Shown here: positions 1 through 7,449 of the stretch, one piece after another
Layout: the number at the start of each line of letters is the position of its first letter
Numbering within the stretch: the first letter of the stretch is position 1
From: JAVBLQ01 sp031553435
GTDB lineage: Bacteria > Bacteroidota > Bacteroidia > Bacteroidales > Azobacteroidaceae
Assembly: GCA_031553435.1 (NCBI GenBank)
Contig: JAVBLQ010000089.1
Span: forward strand, 1-11,432
DNA: 11,432 nucleotides
Direction of reading: 5' to 3'
The notes under the pieces: model-generated
The model's input: only the letters and a program-made list of their open reading frames with translations
Databases searched by the model: none
Told to the model about the DNA's origin: nothing
Position numbers and translations under genes: made by a program

Positions 1-1
1 A

Positions 2-946
2 TTGTGGAATAACTTGCCTTCCGACAAAGAAGATCCGTATTGGAAAGAAGATTGCGATATACAATTCTTAAGAGTCGAATCTACAGGCATATTCGGGAAA
101 ACCGAACGTAAAGACATTGTTGCTGCCAGTCAACGAGGGCGGTCGCATGCGCACGAAGGCCGTTTCCGTGACGATGATTTCGGCATGGATTACAATGAAA
201 CCAACCAATGGTATGTTATTGCTGTTGCCGATGGAGCAGGATCAGCCAAATGTTCACGAAAAGGATCCCAAATCGCTTGTCAGACCGTGGTTGAAGCCTG
301 TTACACACAATTGAAACTTCATTCTAAAAATTTCGATGATCTGATTAAGAGTTACAATAAAGATAAGACCGAAGAAAATAAGAAGAAATTTGGTGATGCA
401 TTTTATAACATTGTAGCATCGGCCGTTTTCAAAGCTTATAAAAATATTGAACAGGAAGCTCAAAAAGAAAATAATCAAATCAAAGATTATGCTACTACTT
501 TGATTCTTTCTGTTTGCAAAAAATTCAAATTCGGATGGTTTATCGGTGCCTTTTGGGTAGGCGACGGCGGAATCGGCGTTTACAACAAAGAAACCCAATA
601 CCTGAAAGTATTAGGTGAACCCGATGGCGGAGAGTTTGCCGGACAAACCCGTTTCCTTACCATGCCGGAAATTATTCAACCTGCAGAACTTTATCGTCGC
701 CTGCGTTTTGAAATCATTAATGATTTCACTGCACTTATTTTAATGACAGACGGCATCACCGATCCCAAATTCGAAACCGATGCCAACCTGTTGAAAGTTG
801 AAAAATGGAATGAGTTGTGGGAGGATTTATCCGGAAGTGTTGATTTTACAGATGACAAAGAAGAATCTAAAGATCAACTTCTTAAATGGCTAGACTTCTG
901 GTCGCCGGGCAATCATGATGACCGGACAATTGCGATATTATTTTAG
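2..946 (+). CDS. PP2C-family Ser/Thr protein phosphatase, TerY-P triad type (5' end uncertain)
   Basis: Metal-dependent protein phosphatase expected to dephosphorylate Ser/Thr residues in the cytoplasm and to oppose the zinc-ribbon kinase encoded downstream. Seen (314 readable residues): an R-x-DDD segment around residues 54-59, VADGAGSAK at 75-83 with the metal-binding D77-G78, ATT at 164-166, the WVGDGG turn at 185-190, LMTDGITD at 247-254, and NHDDRT at 304-309. These are the ordered PP2C motifs that carry the metal-binding Asp residues. The reading frame is open to the first base and the only start is a TTG at base 2, so the true start probably lies left of the window and an N-terminal piece may be missing. 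The stop TAG uses the first base of the inserted element that follows. A PP2C next to this kinase type is the TerY-P arrangement; the vWA partner TerY is not in the window. Family assignment is firm; the partner kinase and physiological substrate are inferred. Confidence 0.85.
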   Translation: MWNNLPSDKEDPYWKEDCDIQFLRVESTGIFGKTERKDIVAASQRGRSHAHEGRFRDDDFGMDYNETNQWYVIAVADGAGSAKCSRKGSQIACQTVVEACYTQLKLHSKNFDDLIKSYNKDKTEENKKKFGDAFYNIVASAVFKAYKNIEQEAQKENNQIKDYATTLILSVCKKFKFGWFIGAFWVGDGGIGVYNKETQYLKVLGEPDGGEFAGQTRFLTMPEIIQPAELYRRLRFEIINDFTALILMTDGITDPKFETDANLLKVEKWNELWEDLSGSVDFTDDKEESKDQLLKWLDFWSPGNHDDRTIAILF

Positions 947-1067
947 GTTACGGGTTACAAGTTACGGGTTACAAGTAGTTTTTCCGTAACTCATAACCTA
1001 TAACTCGTAACTTGTAACCTGTAACTTGTAACCTGTAACTTGTAACCTGTAACTTGTAACTAATAAC
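946..1067. repeat. Left inverted-repeat arm, GTTACNN / NNGTAAC heptamer array
   Basis: Four direct heptamers (GTTACGG, GTTACAA, GTTACGG, GTTACAA; 947-974) lead into a core GTAGTTTTT (975-983). Twelve heptamers in the opposite orientation follow (CCGTAAC, TCATAAC, CTATAAC, TCGTAAC, then alternating TTGTAAC/CTGTAAC, ending TAATAAC; 984-1067). The alternation gives a 14-bp tandem unit GTAACTTGTAACCT in 3.9 copies at 1007-1060. The arm can pair with itself (for example 961-967 with 984-990) and with the right arm at 1444-1516. It is longer than the right arm because of the extra reverse units, as expected from slippage. Confidence 0.9.
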
Positions 1068-1090
1068 TCATATCAACAACAATCTTAATT

Positions 1091-1444
1091 ATGACACACA
1101 AAGATTTAATTGTTTGGAAAGAATCTATAGATTTTGTAAAATTAGTATATTTGAATACTCAAAATTTTCCAAAAGAAGAAAAATATGGAATAGTTTCCCA
1201 AATAAGAAGAGCAGCAATTTCAATTCCCTCAAATCTAGCTGAAGGATGTGGAAGACGCTCACCCAATGAACTTATACAATTCCTGTATTATGCATTGGGA
1301 TCCTGCTCCGAAATTGAAACTCAATTAATTATTTCTAAGGAACTAGACTTCCTGACATTGAAAGATTTTGATATTTTAATTCAAAAAAATACATCAATCA
1401 TAAGAATGTTAACAGCATTATTAAATTCTATAAAAACGAAATAG
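1091..1444 (+). CDS. Four-helix-bundle protein (23S rRNA intervening-sequence protein family)
   Basis: A 117-residue all-helical protein of the family annotated as four helix bundle protein or S23/IVP, first known from intervening sequences of 23S rRNA genes. Hallmarks seen are KDLIVWKESIDFVK at the N-terminus, FPKEEKYGIVSQIRRAA (residues 27-43), SIPSNLAEGCGRRS (44-57), and ALGSCSEIETQLIIS (68-82) followed by a last helix rich in I/L. The length is typical and the frame is intact. No rRNA sequence lies around it; instead it is flanked by inverted heptamer arrays. Its stop TAG ends on the first base of the right repeat arm, and its ATG lies 23 bases after the left array. Molecular function is not established for the family; the fold is shared with the Avd accessory protein of diversity-generating retroelements, but no reverse transcriptase is present here. 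It may bind the structured repeats of its own element; that is a guess. Confidence 0.88.
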   Translation: MTHKDLIVWKESIDFVKLVYLNTQNFPKEEKYGIVSQIRRAAISIPSNLAEGCGRRSPNELIQFLYYALGSCSEIETQLIISKELDFLTLKDFDILIQKNTSIIRMLTALLNSIKTK

Positions 1445-1516
1445 TTACAAGTTACTGGTTACGAGTTACGGAAAAACTACTTGTAACCTGTAACCTGTAA
1501 CTTGTAACCCGTAACC
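1444..1516. repeat. Right inverted-repeat arm, heptamer array
   Basis: Four direct heptamers (GTTACAA, GTTACTG, GTTACGA, GTTACGG; 1444-1471), the core AAAAACTAC (1472-1480, complement of the left core), then five reversed heptamers (TTGTAAC, CTGTAAC, CTGTAAC, TTGTAAC, CCGTAAC; 1481-1515) and a final C. The arm is itself a hairpin: GTTACAAGTTAC at 1444-1455 is complementary to GTAACTTGTAAC at 1497-1508. It is also the mirror of the left arm. In mRNA it would place a stable stem about ten bases before the kinase start codon. Confidence 0.9.
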
Positions 1517-1526
1517 AACAAAAAAA

Positions 1527-3023
1527 ATGGCTAAAACAATCAAAATAACAGCAACCGACGGCACTCCCGTAGAATTTGTCGACGATGTCATCGGTTCAGG
1601 CGCAATGAAAGACGTCTATTTCAGTCCGGACAAAAGCTATGTTGTCGCTTTTTTCCGTGAGAAACAAGACTTCAATTCAAAAGACCGCTTGCAAAACATC
1701 ACCGGAATTTATCGCGAACGTATTTTTAATCAGGAAGGTGGAGACTATTGGAAGGAATTATTCTGCTGGCCGACTAAAATGGTGGAATACAATGGAAAAC
1801 TGGGATTGATTTGTCCGACTTACCAAAAACATTTTTTCTTTTCCTATGGTTCAATCAATAACGATTTCCTGCAAATCAAAGGAAAAGAAAAAGAAGGAAA
1901 ATGGTTTGCCTCAGCCAAGAATCAAAATCGTTTTCTTGCACTACAGGAAAGAGGCGATTGGTTCAAATATTTCCAGATTTGCATTCGCATAAGTCGCGCC
2001 GTCAAACGGCTGCATGCTGCCGGTCTGGCGCACTCCGATCTATCTTATAAAAATGTATTGGTCGATCCGACCAGTGGAAAAGCGGCAATCATCGACATCG
2101 ACGGATTGGTTGTCCCCGGAAAATATCCACCCGATGTATTGGGAACTCCTGACTTTATTGCTCCTGAAGTGATGGCCAGCAAACATCTGAAAGTAGGCGA
2201 TCCGAACAGAAAATTACCCAGCATTGCAACAGACCGTCACGCACTGGCTGTAATGATTTATATGTACTTACTATACCGCCATCCGTTACGCGGAGGAAAA
2301 GTAAACGACCTGGATGCATCCAAAGACGAAGAATTATCGATGGGAACCAAAGCATTATTCATCGAAAACGCTGCGGATAAAAGCAATCAGGTAAAAGCAA
2401 AATTGCTCTCACAATATGAAATACCGCAAGGCGATCCGGGTAAAATTCCTTATACCGTTTGCGGCCCATATCTGAAAGAACTATTCGACCGGGCTTTTAT
2501 TGCCGGTTTACAGAATCCCAATGTACGTCCCACTGCCGACGAATGGGAACAAGCATTGCTGAAAACCGTCGATTTGATGCAACCCTGCCAGAATCCCAAA
2601 TGCTGGAACAAATGGTTCGTATTTGATAATACGACAAAACCGCAATGTCCGTTTTGCGGCACTCCTTACCGGGGACAACTACCGGTACTGAATCTGTATT
2701 CTTCCAGACGGGCGGGAACTTTCACTCCGGATAATTACCGATTGATGGTTTATCATAATCAATATATGTATATGTGGCATGTGAACCGGAATCTTTCCCC
2801 CAACGAGCGATTAACGGAAGATCAAAAAAAGCCCGTCGGCTATTTTGTTTTTCACCAAAACAAATGGTTGTTTATCAATCAAAGGTTAAATGATTTGGAA
2901 GATAAGTCTGAAAACAAAAAAATACCGATCGGCCAGGCCATTGAACTCACGGATGGAAAACAAATCTTACTTTCAAAAGAAGAAGGAGGCCGGTTGATCA
3001 TTGTGCAATTAGTTACCGGATAA
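1527..3023 (+). CDS. Ser/Thr protein kinase with C-terminal zinc ribbon (TerY-P triad kinase)
   Basis: Cytoplasmic Ser/Thr kinase expected to work against the upstream PP2C phosphatase. Domains seen in 498 residues: glycine loop IGSGAMKDVY (22-31); catalytic loop HSDLSYKNVLVD (169-180) with D171 and N176; a DFG-like DIDGL (190-194); activation-segment end GTPDFIAPE (206-214); a zinc ribbon CQNPKC...CPFC with C354, C359, C374 and C377; then about 110 residues rich in short beta-like stretches ending in LIIVQLVTG. The VAxK position reads VAFF (40-43), so the usual ATP-anchoring lysine is not in its standard place; R44 or K46 may substitute. The zinc ribbon behind the kinase is characteristic of the TerY-P triad. 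The tail, with WLFINQRLND followed by IPIGQAIEL and KQILL, resembles a degenerate FHA-like beta-sandwich, but this is tentative. The start ATG follows an A-rich leader directly after the inserted element. Confidence 0.85.
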   Translation: MAKTIKITATDGTPVEFVDDVIGSGAMKDVYFSPDKSYVVAFFREKQDFNSKDRLQNITGIYRERIFNQEGGDYWKELFCWPTKMVEYNGKLGLICPTYQKHFFFSYGSINNDFLQIKGKEKEGKWFASAKNQNRFLALQERGDWFKYFQICIRISRAVKRLHAAGLAHSDLSYKNVLVDPTSGKAAIIDIDGLVVPGKYPPDVLGTPDFIAPEVMASKHLKVGDPNRKLPSIATDRHALAVMIYMYLLYRHPLRGGKVNDLDASKDEELSMGTKALFIENAADKSNQVKAKLLSQYEIPQGDPGKIPYTVCGPYLKELFDRAFIAGLQNPNVRPTADEWEQALLKTVDLMQPCQNPKCWNKWFVFDNTTKPQCPFCGTPYRGQLPVLNLYSSRRAGTFTPDNYRLMVYHNQYMYMWHVNRNLSPNERLTEDQKKPVGYFVFHQNKWLFINQRLNDLEDKSENKKIPIGQAIELTDGKQILLSKEEGGRLIIVQLVTG

Positions 3024-3032
3024 TTCAACAAA

Positions 3033-3716
3033 ATGATAAAACACATTTCCTTCGATTTATGGTTAACGCTGATAAAATCAAATCCGCAATTCAAACAAAG
3101 AAGAGCGGATTTGATCGCAGAAGTCTATAATCCCAAAAACCTGTCTGCAACACAAGTTTTGCGTCAATTACACGCCGTCGATTGTGTTTGCAATCGTTAC
3201 AACGAAATGAATGATTGCAAGATCACTTCCGAAACCATGTACCATCGCGTATTGATGAAAATAGGGAATGATCCGGAGATTTTAACCAAAGATTATCTGA
3301 ACGACTTACAATCAAAAATAGCACAATTATTGGAAAAATATCCTCCCGTCCTGCTAAATGAAAACATATTATCCATCTTAAAAAAACTGAAACTACAAGG
3401 TACAACCCTTAATATTTCAAGCAATACAGGATATCTGGAAGCAGATGATTTGGTAAAACCATTAGAGATAATGGGTATCTCCAAACATATTGATTTTTGT
3501 ATTTTTTCGGATCAGATCAACACATCCAAACCTTCACCTGTATTTTTTAAGAAAATAACCGATAAAGTAAAACTGCTGAAAAATGAAGTTTTACACATTG
3601 GTGATAATCTGAAAGCTGATTATCATGGTGCGATAAAATTCGGCTTCCAGGCTTTACATATTATAAACCAAGAATATACATTTCATGACATTCAACAAGC
3701 AATGCAACAGAACTAA
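3033..3716 (+). CDS. HAD-superfamily hydrolase-like protein
   Basis: A 227-residue HAD-fold protein with a helical cap (roughly residues 15-110). Motif I is FDLWLTL with nucleophile D8; motif II is NISSNT with S129 or S130; motif III is TSKPSP with K166; motif IV is GDNLKAD with D191 and D196. The usual general acid Asp two residues after the nucleophile is W10, as in HAD members that deviate from standard phosphatases, so the reaction need not be phosphomonoester hydrolysis. The gene starts 9 bases after the kinase and overlaps the next gene by 32 bases, indicating co-transcription and probably coupled translation. HAD proteins paired with PRTase-like proteins occur in Ter-linked clusters proposed to build a nucleoside-like metabolite; that role is inferred here from context. 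The exact substrate is unknown. Confidence 0.82.
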   Translation: MIKHISFDLWLTLIKSNPQFKQRRADLIAEVYNPKNLSATQVLRQLHAVDCVCNRYNEMNDCKITSETMYHRVLMKIGNDPEILTKDYLNDLQSKIAQLLEKYPPVLLNENILSILKKLKLQGTTLNISSNTGYLEADDLVKPLEIMGISKHIDFCIFSDQINTSKPSPVFFKKITDKVKLLKNEVLHIGDNLKADYHGAIKFGFQALHIINQEYTFHDIQQAMQQN

Positions 3717-4527
3717 AGAAATTTTCAGCGCTTATCAAATCACAAGCGATACATCTTTCAATTTCTGTCCAGAAAAATATTCCAGATTCAAATTTGGTTC
3801 ATTTTCTGTGGCCCGGGAATTCGGACACATTTTAGCTGAAAAATTTATTGAAGAAAAATTGAAGAAAAGTTATGACGGACAACAAATAGTTATTGTTCCA
3901 AGCGCTTTTGCACATATTCCAACAGCTTCATTTTATATGAAAATAAATTTTGTCAACAAACTAAACCTTTATTTATATCAAAACGGTTATCCGGTAGTCG
4001 AAGAAACTAAAATCTACCGGACTGTTACCTATCGCGAAGATTATGGCGAAATGACCGCCGCCCAAAGATACAACCTGATCAGTGGAGACAGTTTCTATAT
4101 CGATAAAAAATATACAGAAGGAAAACTGTTGATTTTTATCGACGACATCAAAATAACGGGAACCCATGAACGGATCATTGAAAAAATGCTGGATGAACTC
4201 AATATTACAAATGATAGTTACATGCTTTATCTTGCAGAACTTACAAATTTGGAAATCCCTCCGAATATCGAAAACCTCCTTAATTTCTATTATGTAAAAG
4301 GATTGGATGAAATCAATGAAATCATTCAAAACGATGAATTCGTTTTTAATTCCCGGGTTGTTAAATATCTTTTAAATAGTGACGAAAATGCATTCGGAGG
4401 TTTTCTGAATAAACAAAATCCATTATTTTTACAACAACTATATTATAATGCGATTGGTAATGAGTATTTTAAATTTCCAAGCTACCTATTAAACTTAAAA
4501 AAACTGGAAACACAGCTTACATTATAA
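3685..4527 (+). CDS. Phosphoribosyltransferase-like protein (Ter-linked type)
   Basis: A 280-residue protein whose middle resembles type I phosphoribosyltransferases. Strand IVIVPSAF lies at 68-75, and a PRPP-loop-like LLIFIDDIKITGTHE at 148-162 has the acidic pair D153/D154 followed by T158-G159-T160, matching the PRPP-binding pattern of hydrophobics-DD-x3-TGT. The flexible hood may be the YRTVTYREDYGEM stretch (111-123). The C-terminal 90 residues contain no motif I recognise. The ATG at 3685 gives a 32-base overlap with the HAD gene and no better in-frame start is visible soon after. It probably transfers or removes a phosphoribosyl group in a nucleoside-like metabolite pathway shared with the HAD neighbour. 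Fold assignment is good, substrate unknown. Confidence 0.75.
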   Translation: MTFNKQCNRTKEIFSAYQITSDTSFNFCPEKYSRFKFGSFSVAREFGHILAEKFIEEKLKKSYDGQQIVIVPSAFAHIPTASFYMKINFVNKLNLYLYQNGYPVVEETKIYRTVTYREDYGEMTAAQRYNLISGDSFYIDKKYTEGKLLIFIDDIKITGTHERIIEKMLDELNITNDSYMLYLAELTNLEIPPNIENLLNFYYVKGLDEINEIIQNDEFVFNSRVVKYLLNSDENAFGGFLNKQNPLFLQQLYYNAIGNEYFKFPSYLLNLKKLETQLTL

Positions 4528-4531
4528 ACAT

Positions 4532-7444
4532 ATGGAACACAAAAAACATTACAAGGGTTTGACCGATGCTCAAGTCCAGGAAAGTCGCCGGAAATATGGC
4601 GAAAATCTATTGACTCCTCCCAAAAGAGATCCGCTCTGGAAATTATTTTTGGAAAAATTCGAAGACCCGATCATCCGTATTTTGCTGATTGCAGCATTCC
4701 TGTCTTTGGGAATATCCATAGTACACAATGATTTTACCGAAACAATCGGTATTTTTTGTGCTATCTTCCTGTCCATTGGAGTTGCTTTCTGGTTTGAGGT
4801 GGATGCCAATAAAAAATTTGACATCCTTAATCAGGTCAATGACGACACTTTAATCAAAGTAATCCGTAACGGGAATATTTGTGAAGTACCCAAAAAAGAA
4901 ATTGTTGTCGGCGACATCGTTTTATTGGAAACAGGAGAAGAAATTCCCGCAGACGCCGAACTATTGGAAGCCATTTCCTTACAAGTAAACGAATCCTGTC
5001 TCACAGGAGAACCTGTTATCGAAAAAACAACCGATCCCGAAGAATTCGATAAAGACGCAACTTATCCGTCAAACACAATCTATCGTGGCACTACAGTTGT
5101 CGATGGACATTGTACCGCTCAGGTAACATTTGTAGGCGATGCCACCGAATTCGGAAAAGTAGCCCGCGAAGCCACCGAAATGAGTGGTGAAGAAACTCCG
5201 TTAAATCAACAATTAGACGGATTAGCCAAATTTATCGGTGTTGTAGGTTTTGTACTTGCAGCATTAACATTTTCTACTCTTTTTGTTAAAAATATATTTT
5301 TCGGCGGAACATCTTATTCCTGGGGACAATTGGGACTGCTCGGAGCCGCCATTATCGGAGCCATGGTTGTACTCATTAAAGTATGGTTACCGATTATCTA
5401 TGACGGATTCAACTTAGCCGGAAAAGACAAAGAAGTTCCCAAAAGCGTTGAAGACGGAGGATGGATCAAATGGATATTGATCGGAGCCATTGTATTCATT
5501 GTATTAGCCGCCTCCGGTTATTTATTCGGAGTGAACCCGTTGGATCCGAATGCGTGGATTTCAATCGAAACTGCCGGACAAATCTTACAATACTTCATGG
5601 TAGCTGTAACATTAATCGTAGTAGCTGTTCCCGAAGGACTTCCTATGAGTGTGACCCTCAGTTTGGCTTTGAGTATGCGCCGGATGTTGAAAACCAATAA
5701 CCTGGTACGTAAAATGCATGCCTGCGAAACAATGGGAGCAACAACAGTGATATGTACGGACAAAACCGGAACTCTTACTAAAAATCAAATGCAGGTTTAT
5801 CAGACCAATTTTTATGGATTGAAAAACCAGGAAATAAAAGACGATGAAATCAGCAATTTGATTACAGAGGGAATATCTGCCAACTCAACAGCTTACCTGG
5901 ATTTTTCAGATCCCGCTAAAGTAAAATCATTGGGAAATCCGACAGAAGCCGCCTTGTTGCTTTGGTTAAAGAATAACAACGTTAACTATCTGGATTTACG
6001 CGAAGATGTTAGAGTAGTTGATCAGCTGACATTTACCACCGAACGTAAGTATATGGCTACATTGGTCGACTCACCATTGTTGAATAAACGAATCCTGTAT
6101 ATAAAAGGAGCGCCTGAAATCGTTTTCTCCAAATGTCAACAAATCTGTACTGAAGAAGGATTACAAAATGCCGATGGATTCAAAGCCAAAGTCGACGAAC
6201 AATTACTTCAATACCAGAATCAGGCGATGCGTACACTCGGTTTTGCATACAAAGAAATTGATAAAAACGAAAAAGTTGAAATTAAAGATTTAGTTGATCA
6301 ACACCAACTGATATTTTTAGGCATAGCAGCCATATCCGATCCTGTGCGTGAGGACGTTCCGGATGCTGTCCGCAAATGTTTGAATGCAGGAATCAAGGTA
6401 AAAATAGTAACCGGAGATACTCCGGGAACAGCTAAAGAAATCGGCCGGCAAATCGGAATCTGGAAAGAATCGGATACCGATGAAAACATCATCATAGGAA
6501 CTGAATTTGAAACCCTGTCGGATGAAGAAGCTTTGAAACGTGTTCAAAAGCTGAAAATCATGTGTCGTGCCCGTCCGACCGACAAACAGCGTTTGGTGCA
6601 ATTACTGCAAAAAAACAACGAAGTAGTTGCTGTTACCGGTGATGGAACCAACGATGCACCTGCATTGAACTTCGCACAGGTAGGACTTTCCATGGGTTCC
6701 GGAACTTCGGTAGCCAAAGAAGCCAGTGACATCACTCTGTTGGATGACTCTTTCAATAGTATTGCAACTGCAGTAATGTGGGGACGTTCGTTGTATAAAA
6801 ATATCCAACGTTTCATTCTTTTCCAATTGACGATCAATGTTGCGGCTTTGGTCATCGTGTTTTTAGGTTCAATCTTCGGACATGAACTTCCTTTGACCGT
6901 AACCCAAATGCTTTGGGTGAACCTGATCATGGATACATTCGCAGCCGGAGCATTGGCCTCTCTTCCGCCTGAAGAAAACGTGATGAAAAGTAAACCGAGA
7001 AAAAACAGTGATTTTATTATTTCCAAGAAAATGCGTGGAAATATATTGTTTGTCGGACTTACTTTCGTTGCTCTGTTAATGGGAATGATGTACGCATTCA
7101 ATAATCCTGAGTGTTTGAATTATATATTCTCTCATGTAGAAGAAAGTCACCGGGTGGCATATTCGCTCTCTTACTTCTTCACATTCTTTGTGATGCTGCA
7201 ATTCTGGAATATGTTCAATGCCAAAGCTTTTGAAACCGGGAAATCAGCATTTCATAGGATCAGACAAAGTATGGGATTCATATTGGTTGCCATCATTATT
7301 GTAATCGGACAATTCCTGATTGTTGAATTCGGAGGAGACGTATTCCGTACAGTTCCGCTTCAGGGAAGAGATTGGTTGGCCATCATTGGAGCCACATCAT
7401 TTGTATTGTGGATTGGAGAATTGGTCAGGGCATTTAAAAGATAA
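4532..7444 (+). CDS. Calcium-translocating P-type ATPase, PMCA type
   Basis: Inner-membrane P-type (P2-type) ATPase that would export Ca2+ at the cost of ATP. In 970 residues: actuator motif NESCLTGEP (153-161, Pro where TGES has Ser); transmembrane PEGLP (367-371) with E368; phosphorylation site DKTGTLT (410-416, D410); nucleotide-binding KGAPE (525-529); TGDTPGTA (627-634); hinge GDGTNDAP (703-710); and TQMLWVNLIMDT (791-802) with N797 and D801, the cation-site residues of Ca2+ pumps. N769 in the preceding helix also fits. Between the helix at about 232-252 and the PEGLP helix (about 350-370) there are two further hydrophobic stretches (about 265-288 and 312-333) joined by a polar loop, more than the usual M3-M4 connection. 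The gene begins 4 bases after the PRTase-like gene, so it is the last gene of the operon. Ter proteins are linked to calcium in the literature, making a shared role plausible. Confidence 0.9.
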   Translation: MEHKKHYKGLTDAQVQESRRKYGENLLTPPKRDPLWKLFLEKFEDPIIRILLIAAFLSLGISIVHNDFTETIGIFCAIFLSIGVAFWFEVDANKKFDILNQVNDDTLIKVIRNGNICEVPKKEIVVGDIVLLETGEEIPADAELLEAISLQVNESCLTGEPVIEKTTDPEEFDKDATYPSNTIYRGTTVVDGHCTAQVTFVGDATEFGKVAREATEMSGEETPLNQQLDGLAKFIGVVGFVLAALTFSTLFVKNIFFGGTSYSWGQLGLLGAAIIGAMVVLIKVWLPIIYDGFNLAGKDKEVPKSVEDGGWIKWILIGAIVFIVLAASGYLFGVNPLDPNAWISIETAGQILQYFMVAVTLIVVAVPEGLPMSVTLSLALSMRRMLKTNNLVRKMHACETMGATTVICTDKTGTLTKNQMQVYQTNFYGLKNQEIKDDEISNLITEGISANSTAYLDFSDPAKVKSLGNPTEAALLLWLKNNNVNYLDLREDVRVVDQLTFTTERKYMATLVDSPLLNKRILYIKGAPEIVFSKCQQICTEEGLQNADGFKAKVDEQLLQYQNQAMRTLGFAYKEIDKNEKVEIKDLVDQHQLIFLGIAAISDPVREDVPDAVRKCLNAGIKVKIVTGDTPGTAKEIGRQIGIWKESDTDENIIIGTEFETLSDEEALKRVQKLKIMCRARPTDKQRLVQLLQKNNEVVAVTGDGTNDAPALNFAQVGLSMGSGTSVAKEASDITLLDDSFNSIATAVMWGRSLYKNIQRFILFQLTINVAALVIVFLGSIFGHELPLTVTQMLWVNLIMDTFAAGALASLPPEENVMKSKPRKNSDFIISKKMRGNILFVGLTFVALLMGMMYAFNNPECLNYIFSHVEESHRVAYSLSYFFTFFVMLQFWNMFNAKAFETGKSAFHRIRQSMGFILVAIIIVIGQFLIVEFGGDVFRTVPLQGRDWLAIIGATSFVLWIGELVRAFKR

Positions 7445-7449
7445 AAATC

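Larger units (their letters stand above)
946..1516. mobile_element. Heptamer-repeat-bounded insertion carrying a four-helix-bundle gene
   Basis: A 571-bp unit lying between the phosphatase and kinase genes. Its ends are inverted repeats: the outer 20 bases at 946-965 are complementary to the right end (1497-1516), and a further 26-base match runs GGTTACAAGTAG...CCGTAACTC (967-992 against 1465-1490). Inside lies one gene for a 23S-IVP-like four-helix-bundle protein. Joining base 945 to base 1517 gives the phosphatase a TAA stop and leaves 9 bases before the kinase ATG, the same gap as between kinase and HAD genes, so the unit looks inserted into a pre-existing operon junction. No target-site duplication is evident and no transposase is encoded. 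The cargo gene is visibly more A/T-rich than its neighbours. Mobility is inferred from architecture; a mechanism is not visible. Confidence 0.7.

Noticed and set aside
1091..1444. Diversity-generating retroelement accessory gene (avd)
   Set aside because: The fold is similar, but there is no reverse transcriptase and no template/variable repeat pair in the window; the IVP family fits better.
1091..1444. Intervening sequence inside a 23S rRNA gene
   Set aside because: No rRNA sequence flanks the gene; both sides are protein-coding operon genes.
946..1516. CRISPR array
   Set aside because: Repeats are 7 bp with no unique spacers, and no cas gene is near.
936..1526. Target-site duplication around the heptamer element
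   Set aside because: Flanks ATTATTTTA and AACAAAAAA show no convincing direct repeat beyond A/T-richness.
6544..7101. Antisense frame of 185 codons within the ATPase gene
   Set aside because: Shadow of a strongly supported P-type ATPase reading frame; no recognisable domain or start signal.
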